From Firmicutes bacterium UBA6811 (GTDB taxonomy: Bacteria > Bacillota > SHA-98 > UBA4971): a DNA stretch of 64,000 nucleotides. Both the position numbers and the translations under genes were made by a program. The stretch covers positions 1 through 64,000 of the forward strand of contig DKEX01000001.1 of assembly GCA_002452295.1 (NCBI GenBank), read 5' to 3'. Below are positions 44,286-52,537 of this stretch, piece after piece. Position 1 is the first letter of the stretch; each line of letters begins with the position of its first letter. The notes beneath the pieces are model-generated. The model did no database searches. It worked only from the letters and a program-made list of their open reading frames with translations, and had not been told where the DNA came from.

Positions 44286-45434
44286 CTACTTGTGGGCGGC
44301 CCCGTCCCGCATGGCGTCCTCGTATATGTATACAAGCTCCTTGTCAAAGAGGGGGCGCTTGAGGTTCACCGCTATGGCTCGCACCGCGGGCAGCATGGCC
44401 GCAGCTTCCTGGTCAGTGAGGTTGATGCCGTACTCCAGGAACTTCGACTTCAGGGAATGCTTGCCGGAGTGCTTCCCGACGACTATCTGCCTCTGGAGCC
44501 CGACCTCCTCCGGCGGGAAGACCTCGTAGGTTCTGGGGTTCTTGAGGACCCCGTCTGCGTGGATGCCCGACTCGTGGGCGAACGTGTTGGCGCCGACTAT
44601 GGGCTTTGAGAGCGGGATCTCCCTGCCGGAGGCCCTCGCCACATACTCGGACAGCTCACGGAACCTCGTCGTCTTGATCCCGAGGTCGATGCCGTAGATG
44701 TGCTTGAGGGCCATCACGACCTCCTCCAGGGCGGCGTTGCCTGCGCGCTCGCCAAGGCCGTTCACCGTGACTCCGACGTACCTGGCGCCGGCCTGCACGC
44801 CCGCCAGGGCGTTGGCGGTTGCCATTCCAAAGTCGTTGTGAGTGTGGGTCTCGATGTCGAGCCCGGTCTCCTCGTGGAGGGCCTTGACGCGGTCGTGCGT
44901 GGTGAGGGGGTCGAGCAGGCCCACGGTGTCACAGTAGCGCAGCCTGCACGCGCCCGCGCCCTTCGCGGCCATGGCAAACTCCAGGAGGAAGGCGGGGTCG
45001 GCGCGGGTCGCGTCCTCAGCGTTGACTGATATGTACAGCCCGTGCTGTGCTGCGTGGACCACCGCCTGTGTCATGGCCTCGAGGACCTGCTGCCGTGTCA
45101 TCTGGAGTTTGTGGAAAATGTGTATGTCGGATACCGAGATCGATATGGCGACGGCGTCAACTCCGCACTCGATGGAGGCGTCTATGTCGGAAAGAACAGC
45201 CCTGTTCCACGCCATTACGCTCGCCTTCAGGCCCGCCTGCGCTATGGCCTTCACCGCCTCCTGCTCGTCTCCGCCCATGGCGGGGATCCCGGCCTCGATC
45301 TGGTCCACGCCGATTTCGTCCAGCATCCTCGCAATCCGCAGCTTCTCCGTGCGAGCAAACACGACGCCTGCTGTTTGCTCTCCATCCCGCAACGTGGTGT
45401 CGACGATGAGTACCTTCCTGTCTCTGTCGTTCAT
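44286..45434 (-). CDS. Homocitrate synthase (NifV/AksA-like)
   Basis: 382 residues from an ATG with GAGGAGGG upstream. Condenses acetyl-CoA with 2-oxoglutarate to homocitrate. DRE-TIM signature [19 protein letters not shown], then [35 protein letters not shown] (HxH metal site), [19 protein letters not shown] and [14 protein letters not shown]. The C-terminus is short, without the LeuA regulatory domain, favouring homocitrate synthase over isopropylmalate synthase. No nif genes are present. The downstream partners are pseudogenes, so the product may serve another use or the gene may be on its way out. Confidence 0.9.
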   Translation of the reverse strand: MNDRDRKVLIVDTTLRDGEQTAGVVFARTEKLRIARMLDEIGVDQIEAGIPAMGGDEQEAVKAIAQAGLKASVMAWNRAVLSDIDASIECGVDAVAISISVSDIHIFHKLQMTRQQVLEAMTQAVVHAAQHGLYISVNAEDATRADPAFLLEFAMAAKGAGACRLRYCDTVGLLDPLTTHDRVKALHEETGLDIETHTHNDFGMATANALAGVQAGARYVGVTVNGLGERAGNAALEEVVMALKHIYGIDLGIKTTRFRELSEYVARASGREIPLSKPIVGANTFAHESGIHADGVLKNPRTYEVFPPEEVGLQRQIVVGKHSGKHSLKSKFLEYGINLTDQEAAAMLPAVRAIAVNLKRPLFDKELVYIYEDAMRDGAAHK

Positions 45435-45542
45435 GGCTTCTTCCCTCCTCTGGTTCTCTGGTGGCGACAATGCATATCTATGCACATCCACCGTCTGGCC
45501 GACTATTATGTAGGAACGCGTTACCAGCCGGGAGCCGACCGG

Positions 45543-45571
45543 GCGCGTGCATGTGCATGTATATGTATATG
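45543..45571. repeat. Alternating purine-pyrimidine tract (Z-DNA-prone)
   Basis: 28-29 bases of uninterrupted alternation built from GTGCAT, GTGCAT, GTATAT, GTATAT units and a CGCG start. It lies in the presumed leader between the promoter and start codon of homocitrate synthase. Confidence 0.75.
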
Positions 45572-45578
45572 GTCCTAA

Positions 45579-45606
45579 ACTATACCCATTCGTCCCTTCC
45601 TGTCAA
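45579..45606 (-). promoter_or_regulatory. Sigma-A promoter of homocitrate synthase
   Basis: On the minus strand TTGACA (45606-45601), a 16-base spacer and TATAGT (45584-45579). A perfect palindrome GCAAATTTGC (45609-45618) just upstream could be an operator. A plus-strand promoter for the dehydratase genes may overlap here (TTATAC at 45623-45628), but it is weak. Bases 45630-45796 contain no gene that I can support. Confidence 0.75.
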
Positions 45607-45796
45607 GGGCAAATTTGCACCATTATACCTTTTTCGGGTGGGCCCGGCGAGGAAATCAGGCGGGTTTCCGGCCGGGTGCGCCAGCGGCCCCAGCTCGGGC
45701 CCAAAAACGGCGGGGAGGAAAGCGGCTGGTTTGCAAGAAGTATTACTTACGCCGGTTGGTCCGCTGGCATGAATCGCTTCTGTGGGGGGACTTCGA

Positions 45797-47062
45797 TTGG
45801 TTCTGGTCTCATGCAGCTATGTGCCGCTTGAGATCCCGCTTGCCCTCGGGATACCGGCGAAGAGAGCCATTTTCCACGAGCAGGCTCCTTCCTGCGAGGC
45901 GTATCTTCCACGTGATTTCTGCCCGTATGCGAAGGCGTTCGCGCGGGAGCACGGGGAGGGCCACGTGATTGCCATAGCGGGATCCTGTGACGCCATGCGC
46001 CGCGCCTGCGACGCCCTGCGCTACTTCGGCCTTGCCCCAGAAGTCCACTTCATAGATGTGCCCAGGAGCTGCGACGGTGATGCCGAGGCATACTACGCTG
46101 GGGTCCTGAGGGACTTTGCTCTCGAGCTGGCGCGTACGGCCCGACGGGAACGGGGTGACTCGGCGGAGGCCCGGGTGGATGTGGACGGGCCTTCGTTCCG
46201 GCGGCGACTCGTTGCCGTGACGCAGTCCATGAACTCGCTCCGGCGCGGGGTTTCGCGGGTGCTCGAACTTCAGGCCACGGGCCGGATATCGGCCATGGAC
46301 GCAATGGGCATAGCGCTCGAGGTGAACGATGCCCTTGGTGTCAGCCGGCAGGGCGACTGCGGCAGTCCTTCGGACGTGTCGGCTGACGCACGGGAGGCTG
46401 GAGGTGGCGAGAACGGAGGACTCGTGGCCGCTGCGGCGGTGTTGGAGAGCGCGATGCGTCTCGCTGGGCCAGCCGGGCCGCGCAGCGGAGGAAGCGACCG
46501 AAACCGTGGTAGCGCCGGCGTCGGCGGAAGGGTGCGCATCGGGGTAGCGGCGACGTGCCTCCTGGAGCCGGCGCTTCTCGGCGTTCTCGAGGATGCCGGG
46601 CTCATTGTGGCCTTCGTCGATTCATGCCTTGGGTCGCGGAGCTTTGACTTCGATGTCCCTGTGGATGAAGGACGGCGCGACGGCGAGGGGAACGGGCATG
46701 CAGTTGCAGACGCAGGCGCGGGCGCCGATGGGAATTCCGGCGCAAGCTGCGACCCGTTTTACGAGCTGGCCCGTGCTTACCTCGGCAAGCCGGCGTGCCC
46801 CAGGATGTTCGTGGGAGACGAGCGAGCGCGGCGTATCGAATCCCTGGCGAGGTCATCCAGGGCGCAGGGGATTGTATACTTTGCGCCGAAGTTCTGCGAC
46901 CAGGCGTACTACGATTTCGCGGAGCTGAAGAAGCAGGTGGGGGAAAGGAGCGGGTTGCCCATGCTTCTTGTGGAGGGCGAGTACGGGTCGGCGGAGTCCG
47001 GCCAGACCCTTACCCGTGTTGCGGCGTTTAGGGAGATGCTGGCAGGACGGTCGGGCCTGTGA
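45797..47062 (+). CDS. 2-hydroxyacyl-CoA dehydratase-like subunit 1
   Basis: 421 residues from TTG 45797, six bases after GGGGGGA. Member of the HgdA/HgdB (2-hydroxyacyl-CoA dehydratase D-component, BcrB/C-related) family. Cys residues in likely cluster positions are SCSYVPLEI, YLPRDFCPYAKAF, AGSCDAMRRACD, VDSCLGSRSF and YFAPKFCDQAYYDF. A Gly/Asp/Ala-rich insertion of about 35 residues (46670-46750) and another at 46370-46530 interrupt the fold. The overlap with the next gene (GTGA at 47059-47062) shows coupling. The substrate is not known, and a double-cubane reductase-like activity is an alternative to dehydration. Confidence 0.82.
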   Translation: MVLVSCSYVPLEIPLALGIPAKRAIFHEQAPSCEAYLPRDFCPYAKAFAREHGEGHVIAIAGSCDAMRRACDALRYFGLAPEVHFIDVPRSCDGDAEAYYAGVLRDFALELARTARRERGDSAEARVDVDGPSFRRRLVAVTQSMNSLRRGVSRVLELQATGRISAMDAMGIALEVNDALGVSRQGDCGSPSDVSADAREAGGGENGGLVAAAAVLESAMRLAGPAGPRSGGSDRNRGSAGVGGRVRIGVAATCLLEPALLGVLEDAGLIVAFVDSCLGSRSFDFDVPVDEGRRDGEGNGHAVADAGAGADGNSGASCDPFYELARAYLGKPACPRMFVGDERARRIESLARSSRAQGIVYFAPKFCDQAYYDFAELKKQVGERSGLPMLLVEGEYGSAESGQTLTRVAAFREMLAGRSGL

Positions 47063-48351
47063 TGACGGGTTTCGGCATCCCATCCGGGCTCCGGCGGGCC
47101 GCACGGCGGGCGGTCCGGCCAGAGGTGGTGCTGCGCCGGCGCTGGGCGTACCGGGTCGCCTCCGCGGCGCTGCCGCTGCTTGAGAGGAACGGAGCGAGAC
47201 CATACAAGGTCGCGGCGACAAGGTGTGTGCTTTCTGACTTCGCCGACGCCTACCTCGGCAGAAAGCCTTGCATATTTGCGAGCGCCTTCGTGCCGACCGA
47301 GCTGGTTTACGGCATGGGCGGCGTGCCGTTCCTGCCCGAGGCCGCAGCCGGCCTTGCGGCGGCCTTCGGCCTTGCGGCCGAAAGCCTTTCGGCCTGCGAG
47401 GCCCTATGGTATTCGCCAGACCTTTGCAGCTTCCACCGGGCCGGCCTGGGTGGGGCCGCGGCTGGCCTTCTGCCGCGCCCGTCCGCCGTGATCGTCTCGT
47501 CACACCTCTGCGACGGGGGGAAGAGGTCGCTCTTTCACATGAGCCGGCTCGCCGGGTGCCCGTTCTACATGCTGGACGTTCCGTACAGCTCCTCCGACCG
47601 GGCCGCGCGGTGGCTTGCTTCCCAGATCGAGCAGGTTGCCAGGGACCTTCCGCGGCGCGTGCCCGGCCTCTCCGCAGAGGGGCTGCCGCACGCGCTTGAG
47701 CGCTCCAACGAGGCCCTTACCGAGTATGAGCGAACCTCGGCGCTCAGGCGAAACGTGCCCGCTCCCTGGCGCGGGTCCGAGGCGCTGAACTACGTTCTGC
47801 TGTTCCTGTGGTCGTGGGGAAGCCCCTGGCTTGCGCCGTTCTATCGCGCGCTCCGGGTGCATCTCGAGAGGACGGTTGCCGCAGGTGACTTCCCCGTCCT
47901 GGGCGAGCGACACAGGCTCCTGTGGCTGAACCTGAGGCCCTATTACGATACGGGCGTGTTCAAGTATCTCGAAGGCGACTGGGCGTCGTCGGTGGCTTTC
48001 GAGGAGTACAGCTTCGCGTACTGGCCGAGGCTGAACCCCCGCGAGCCCTTCGCGAGCCTTGCGGAGAAGATGATGTCAAACTTCGGCTGGGGCCCGATCG
48101 AGCGCCGGCTCGAAGTCATCGCAAGGCTCGTGGGCGATTACTCCATCGACGGGGTGGTGCAGTTCGGCCAGTGGGGGTGCAGGCAATCCAACGGCGGCGC
48201 AGCAATCATAGCCCGGGAACTGAAAGGGATGGGCATCCCCTTTCTCAACCTGGACGGGGACGGGGTGGACGCGAGATGCGGAAGCGAGGCGCAGGCCGTC
48301 ACCAGGCTCGGGGCCTTCATAGAGCTTCTCGAGGCTAGGAGGGGCGGGTGA
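47059..48351 (+). CDS. 2-hydroxyacyl-CoA dehydratase-like subunit 2
   Basis: 430 residues. HgdB-like: RKPCIFASAFVPTELVYGMGGVPFLPE, WYSPDLCSFHRAGLG, IVSSHLCDGGKRSLFHMSRL, FYMLDVPYSSSDRAARWLASQIEQ and, near the end, GVVQFGQWGCRQSNGGAAIIARELKGMGIPFLNLDGD. Conserved Cys at these positions would hold a [4Fe-4S] cluster fed by the ATP-dependent activator encoded next. With subunit 1 it probably forms the heterodimer. No acyl-CoA transferase or dehydrogenase is adjacent, so it is not an evident amino-acid fermentation operon. Confidence 0.83.
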   Translation: MMTGFGIPSGLRRAARRAVRPEVVLRRRWAYRVASAALPLLERNGARPYKVAATRCVLSDFADAYLGRKPCIFASAFVPTELVYGMGGVPFLPEAAAGLAAAFGLAAESLSACEALWYSPDLCSFHRAGLGGAAAGLLPRPSAVIVSSHLCDGGKRSLFHMSRLAGCPFYMLDVPYSSSDRAARWLASQIEQVARDLPRRVPGLSAEGLPHALERSNEALTEYERTSALRRNVPAPWRGSEALNYVLLFLWSWGSPWLAPFYRALRVHLERTVAAGDFPVLGERHRLLWLNLRPYYDTGVFKYLEGDWASSVAFEEYSFAYWPRLNPREPFASLAEKMMSNFGWGPIERRLEVIARLVGDYSIDGVVQFGQWGCRQSNGGAAIIARELKGMGIPFLNLDGDGVDARCGSEAQAVTRLGAFIELLEARRGG

Positions 48352-48357
48352 CGAAGG

Positions 48358-49131
48358 ATGTTCGTAGCCGGAGTAGATGTCGGGTCCACGACCACCAAGG
48401 CTGTGCTTTTGAGTGAGGGCAAGATTGCGGGATGGCACGCGATGCCTACAGGGGTGGACCTCGCCGACGCAGCGGCCGAGTGCCTCGATAGCGTGTGTCA
48501 GCGGGCCGGCACCGGCCCCGACATGCTTGCGGCCATCGTGGCGACCGGGTATGGCAGGGACAGGGTGGCCGCTGCCGCGAGGACCGTTACCGAGATCACG
48601 TGCCACGCCCGTGGCGCGCGGGCCCTTGTTTCGTCGGCGCTCGTGGTGGTGGACGTCGGAGGCCAGGACTCGAAGGTCATCCGGCTGGACGATGACGGCA
48701 TGGTTGCGGACTTCGTGATGAATGACAAGTGCGCGGCGGGCACCGGAAGGTTTCTCGAGGTGATGGCCGCAAGGCTCAAGGTGCCGCTGGACGAGTTCGG
48801 CGCGAGATGGCGAAAGGCGAGGGAGGCCGCGAGGATCTCCAGCACCTGCACGGTGTTTGCGGAGTCGGAGGTCATAAGCCTCCTCTCGCGAGGCGTGGCC
48901 CCGGAGCCCATAATCAGGGGCCTGTGCGACGCGGTGGCGGACAGGCTTGCGGGAATGGTCCATCGCGTGGGGCTTGGCGGCGATCTCGTGATGACCGGCG
49001 GGGTGAGCCGAAATGATGGCGTCAAAAGGTCGCTGGAGGAGAGGCTCTCCGCGGGTGTGACCGTTCCGAACGGATCGCAGTTCGCCGGGGCGTACGGCGC
49101 CGCTCTTATCGCTTTCGAGCTTGTGTCGTGA
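48358..49131 (+). CDS. BadF/BcrA/HgdC-type ATPase activator
   Basis: 257 residues, six bases after the preceding stop. ASKHA-fold ATPase: VAGVDVGSTTTKAVLL (phosphate 1), VVVDVGGQDSKVIRL (phosphate 2), NDKCAAGTGRFLEVMAARL and STCTVFAESEVISLLSRG with the two Cys that bridge a [4Fe-4S] cluster between dimer subunits, and VMTGGVSRNDGV (adenosine motif). It fires a low-potential electron into the dehydratase-like pair at the cost of ATP. Clearly functional by motif; its presence shows the upstream pair performs a reductively activated reaction. Confidence 0.93.
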   Translation: MFVAGVDVGSTTTKAVLLSEGKIAGWHAMPTGVDLADAAAECLDSVCQRAGTGPDMLAAIVATGYGRDRVAAAARTVTEITCHARGARALVSSALVVVDVGGQDSKVIRLDDDGMVADFVMNDKCAAGTGRFLEVMAARLKVPLDEFGARWRKAREAARISSTCTVFAESEVISLLSRGVAPEPIIRGLCDAVADRLAGMVHRVGLGGDLVMTGGVSRNDGVKRSLEERLSAGVTVPNGSQFAGAYGAALIAFELVS

Positions 49132-49324
49132 GACAGGAGCGGAACTTCTGCGGGGAGGCCGCGTTCAAATTAGATGGTGCTTTTCCGACCGCCCGTCCCG
49201 GATGTGGATGCATGCCCTCGCCCGTGACGGGCTTTTCGTCGAACTCATCGCCCCTGCCGGTGCCTGGACGACGGGGCCTTTGACGTTTGATAGGGACACA
49301 GCTGGAAAGGGGGAACACGTTGTT

Positions 49325-50317
49325 GTGATCGAGGTGAAGAACCTGACGAAGACGTATGGCAGGGCAAGAGGCGTGGAGCACCTCACCTTCTCCGTGGAGC
49401 AGGGCGAGATCCTAGGGTTTCTCGGGCCGAACGGCGCCGGGAAGACGACAACGATGCGGATCATAACGGGGTACCTCGCAGCAACCTCGGGTAACGTGAA
49501 GGTGGCGGGCTACGACGTGTTCGAGGACCCCATGGAGGCGAGGCGGAGGATCGGATACCTCCCCGAGAACCCGCCCCTCTACCGCGAGATGACGGTCAGA
49601 GGCTACTTGCACTTCGTATGCGAGATCAAGGGCATCCCGAAGGCACGCCGCGCCGGGCACATCGCCAGGGTCGTGGAGGCGTGCGCCCTGGGCCCCGTTT
49701 ACGGGCGTCTCATCCAGAACATCTCCCGCGGGTTCAAGCAGCGCGTGGGGCTTGCGCAGGCGCTCCTCGGGGATCCCGGTGTCCTCGTACTGGACGAGCC
49801 CACGGTGGGGCTCGACCCGAGGCAGATCATCGAGATCCGTGAGCTCATCCGCGGCCTCGGCGGCAAGCACACGATCATCCTCAGCTCGCACATCTTGCCG
49901 GAGGTGAGCATGGTGTGCGGGCGGGTCGTGATCATAAACAACGGTCGCCTTGTCGCCGTGGACACGCCCGAGGGCCTGGCGCGCAGGCTGCGCGGGTCGC
50001 GGTGCCTCGCCGTTCGCGTGCGCGGCCCGAGGGACGAGGTCGTATCGCAGGTGGGCTCGCTTGCGGGTGTGAGGTCTGTGATGCTGGAGAAGGCAGAGGC
50101 GGGCGCCCTCGCGAACGGCTCGGGCGGCGAGGTGCTGCTGTCGCTGGAGACCGAGCTTGCGTCCGATGTCCGCGAGGCTCTGTTCTTCAGGATGGCCGAG
50201 CTCGGGTGGCCGATCCTGGAGATGCGATTCGTTGATCTCAGCCTCGAGGACGTCTTCCTCCGGCTCACCACCGAGGAGAAGCTGGAAGACGCATCGGAGG
50301 TGGCGGCAAGTGCTTAA
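49325..50317 (+). CDS. ABC transporter ATPase (GldA-like)
   Basis: 330 residues from GTG 49325 (VIEVKNLTKTYG), with AAAGGGGGA upstream. The frame is open further upstream without conserved sequence. Walker A GPNGAGKTTTMRIITG, Q-loop YLPENPPLYREMTV, signature NISRGFKQRVGLAQALL (Ser-Arg-Gly in place of Ser-Gly-Gly), Walker B LVLDEPTVGLDP and His in LSSHILPEV. A C-terminal domain of about 100 residues follows. First of four overlapping genes (ATPase, permease, GldG-like, DUF4340) of the gliding-motility-type ABC family, used in many non-gliding bacteria for unknown exported substrates. Confidence 0.92.
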   Translation: MIEVKNLTKTYGRARGVEHLTFSVEQGEILGFLGPNGAGKTTTMRIITGYLAATSGNVKVAGYDVFEDPMEARRRIGYLPENPPLYREMTVRGYLHFVCEIKGIPKARRAGHIARVVEACALGPVYGRLIQNISRGFKQRVGLAQALLGDPGVLVLDEPTVGLDPRQIIEIRELIRGLGGKHTIILSSHILPEVSMVCGRVVIINNGRLVAVDTPEGLARRLRGSRCLAVRVRGPRDEVVSQVGSLAGVRSVMLEKAEAGALANGSGGEVLLSLETELASDVREALFFRMAELGWPILEMRFVDLSLEDVFLRLTTEEKLEDASEVAASA

Positions 50318-51023
50318 GACGTGGTCCATCTTCAAGCGGGAAGTGGCATCGTACTTCCTCTCACCCATCGCCTATGTGATGGGAGCGGTGTTTCTCCTGC
50401 TCTCAGGGTACTTCTTCTCGATAATCCTCATGGCGACCCGGAGTGCAGGGCTGCAAGGGACCTTCGGTAACATGGCGGTCACGTTCATGTTCGTGGCCCC
50501 GGCGCTCACCATGCGGCTTCTTGCGGAGGAGAAGAAGCTCGGCACCGACGAGCTTCTCCTGACATCGCCTGTGAGCATCACTTCGATCGTGGTGGGGAAA
50601 TACCTCGCGAGCGTTCTCACATACCTCGTATTCCTGGCGGCGACCCTCGTTTACGTCGCCGTCCTGAGGCACTACGGCAACCCTGACATGGGCCCTATCT
50701 ACTCCGGCTACCTCGGGATGTCCCTACTTGGGGCGTCGTGCCTTGCGGCGGGGACCTTCGCCTCGGCGCTTACGGAAAACCAGATGGTCGCCGGGGTCGT
50801 GGGGTTCGGGATCCTCCTGCTCTTCTGGATCCTGGGCTGGGTGAGTGCGGCCGTGCCAGGGCCTGTGGGGCACGCCATATCGATGCTGTCCATCCTGAAG
50901 CACTTCGACGACTTCCAGAAGGGGATCATGGATCTCTCCCATATCATCTTCTATCTCAGCTTCATCTTCGTCTTTCTGTTCCTCGCGGTAAGAACCATCG
51001 ACTCCAGGAGGTGGAGCGCATGA
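50310..51023 (+). CDS. ABC-2 type permease (GldF-like)
   Basis: 237 residues from GTG 50310, seven bases after GGAGGTG and overlapping the ATPase gene by 8 bases. Six transmembrane segments (for example PIAYVMGAVFLLLSGYFFSIIL, YLASVLTYLVFLAATLVYVAVL, IIFYLSFIFVFLFLAVRTID) and the GldF-type loop HFDDFQKGIMDLSHIIFY. It partners with the preceding ATPase. The stop overlaps the next start (ATGA). Confidence 0.92.
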   Translation: MLKTWSIFKREVASYFLSPIAYVMGAVFLLLSGYFFSIILMATRSAGLQGTFGNMAVTFMFVAPALTMRLLAEEKKLGTDELLLTSPVSITSIVVGKYLASVLTYLVFLAATLVYVAVLRHYGNPDMGPIYSGYLGMSLLGASCLAAGTFASALTENQMVAGVVGFGILLLFWILGWVSAAVPGPVGHAISMLSILKHFDDFQKGIMDLSHIIFYLSFIFVFLFLAVRTIDSRRWSA

Positions 51024-52537
51024 GGCTTACCATCCCTCGCACATGCCCGGTGCGCAGGCTCATACTGAGCCGAAGGATGCGATACGGGTCGAACGCCTTC
51101 GTGCTGACCGCGGTGGTGGTCGGGATAGTGCTCATGGTGAACTTCATCGCGGCGCGTCACCCCGCCAAGCTGGACCTCACGCAGAACAGGATGTACACCC
51201 TCTCCGAGGGGACGCGCCAGGTCCTTCGCAAGATTGACCAGGGCGTCAAGATAACCGCGTTCTTCCCCGAGGGAGATCCCATGGGCGAGATGGTGCGCGA
51301 CCTCCTCAAGGAGTACACGAGGCTGTCTCGGAGGATATCGGTGTCGTTCGTGGATCCCGACAAGAACCCGTCGCTCGCAAAGGAGCACGAGGTCACCGCG
51401 TATGGAACGTCGGTGGTGGAGGCGGGGGGAAGGTCCCGCAAGGTGATGCAGTATGACCTCGTGGAATATAGCGACCAGGGCCAGACGGCCGGGTTCGCAG
51501 GGGAGCAGGCGTTCACCCGGGCGATAATCGGCGTCCTTCAGGAGAAGGAGAGGCCGGTCTATTTCCTTGTCGGTCACGACGAGCGCGACATCGTGAAGGA
51601 CTACTGGCAGGCCAGGTCGTTCCTGGAGGGTGAGGGATACACCACGAGGACCCTCAACCTGGCGACCGAGGGCAGGGTGCCCGATGACGCCGAGCTCCTC
51701 GTGATAGCGGGCCCCCGCAAGGACCTGGCGCCAAAGGAGATCGACGCCGTCGACGGTTATGTGAGCCGGGGCGGCAGCATCATGGTGCTCGCCGAGCCGC
51801 TCCCCCGCAAGGGTGAGCTTGCGAATCTCAAGGCCATGGTGGGGAAGTGGGGCGTTGGTCTTGACGACGACGTGGTCATCGACCCCGCGAGCCACTACTT
51901 CCTGGATGCCGGAAGCCCCATCCCGGAGGCGCGTTACCATGATATCACGACGAAGCTCATCACCGGGAACCTCGGGTGCGTGATGCCCAGAAGCCGGAGC
52001 CTGCACGAGGACAAAGAGGCAAGGGCGTCGGGCGTGTCTCGGGCTGCGCTCCTCGAGACCTCCGACAAGTCGTGGGGCGAGACGGACCTTGCGGCGAAGC
52101 AGGTTTCGTTCGACGAGAAGACCGACATCAGGGGGCCCCTGGTGCTGGCGTACGCTGTTGAGCGCGCCCTCGGGCCGAAGGCCGGGGCGAAGGAGGCCCC
52201 GGGGGCATCGGCAGGCGGTGGTACGAAGGGGGCGAACGGGGAGACGGCCGCAGGCAGCGCCGGGCCCAGGGCGAGGATGCTCGTGGTCGGCAACGCGAGC
52301 TTCCTCGACGATGACGTGGTGAAGTTCCAGGGGAACATCGACTTCTTCATGAACTCCGTGGGCTGGCTTGTGGGACGGGAGGAGTCCATCACCATACGGG
52401 CCAAGGCGCCCAGTTTCAACCAGGTGTACCTCACTGACACACAGGCGAAGCTCGTGTTCTACTCCACGGTGGTGGGGCTGCCGCTGCTCTTCGTGGCGGT
52501 TGGCGGTGGCATATGGCTGAGGAGGCGCAACCTATGA
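51020..52537 (+). CDS. GldG-like ABC auxiliary protein
   Basis: 505 residues from ATG 51020, after AGGAGG. N-terminal transmembrane helix (AFVLTAVVVGIVLMVNFIAA), then KLDLTQNRMYTLSEGTRQVLRKIDQGVKITAFF, the standard GldG/IFT52-like opening, and a C-terminal transmembrane helix (YSTVVGLPLLFVAVGGGIWL) ending in RRRNL. The periplasmic/extracellular part has a GPRKDLAPKEIDAVDGYVSRGG fold motif. A Gly/Ala-rich linker of about 30 residues (52170-52265) is an insertion. It likely presents substrate to the GldF-like permease. Confidence 0.9.
   Translation: MRLTIPRTCPVRRLILSRRMRYGSNAFVLTAVVVGIVLMVNFIAARHPAKLDLTQNRMYTLSEGTRQVLRKIDQGVKITAFFPEGDPMGEMVRDLLKEYTRLSRRISVSFVDPDKNPSLAKEHEVTAYGTSVVEAGGRSRKVMQYDLVEYSDQGQTAGFAGEQAFTRAIIGVLQEKERPVYFLVGHDERDIVKDYWQARSFLEGEGYTTRTLNLATEGRVPDDAELLVIAGPRKDLAPKEIDAVDGYVSRGGSIMVLAEPLPRKGELANLKAMVGKWGVGLDDDVVIDPASHYFLDAGSPIPEARYHDITTKLITGNLGCVMPRSRSLHEDKEARASGVSRAALLETSDKSWGETDLAAKQVSFDEKTDIRGPLVLAYAVERALGPKAGAKEAPGASAGGGTKGANGETAAGSAGPRARMLVVGNASFLDDDVVKFQGNIDFFMNSVGWLVGREESITIRAKAPSFNQVYLTDTQAKLVFYSTVVGLPLLFVAVGGGIWLRRRNL

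Noticed and set aside
44286..45434. nifV of a nitrogen-fixation cluster
   Set aside because: The sequence fits homocitrate synthase, but no nif genes are nearby; LeuC- and dehydrogenase-type remnants beside it point to a 2-oxoadipate pathway instead.
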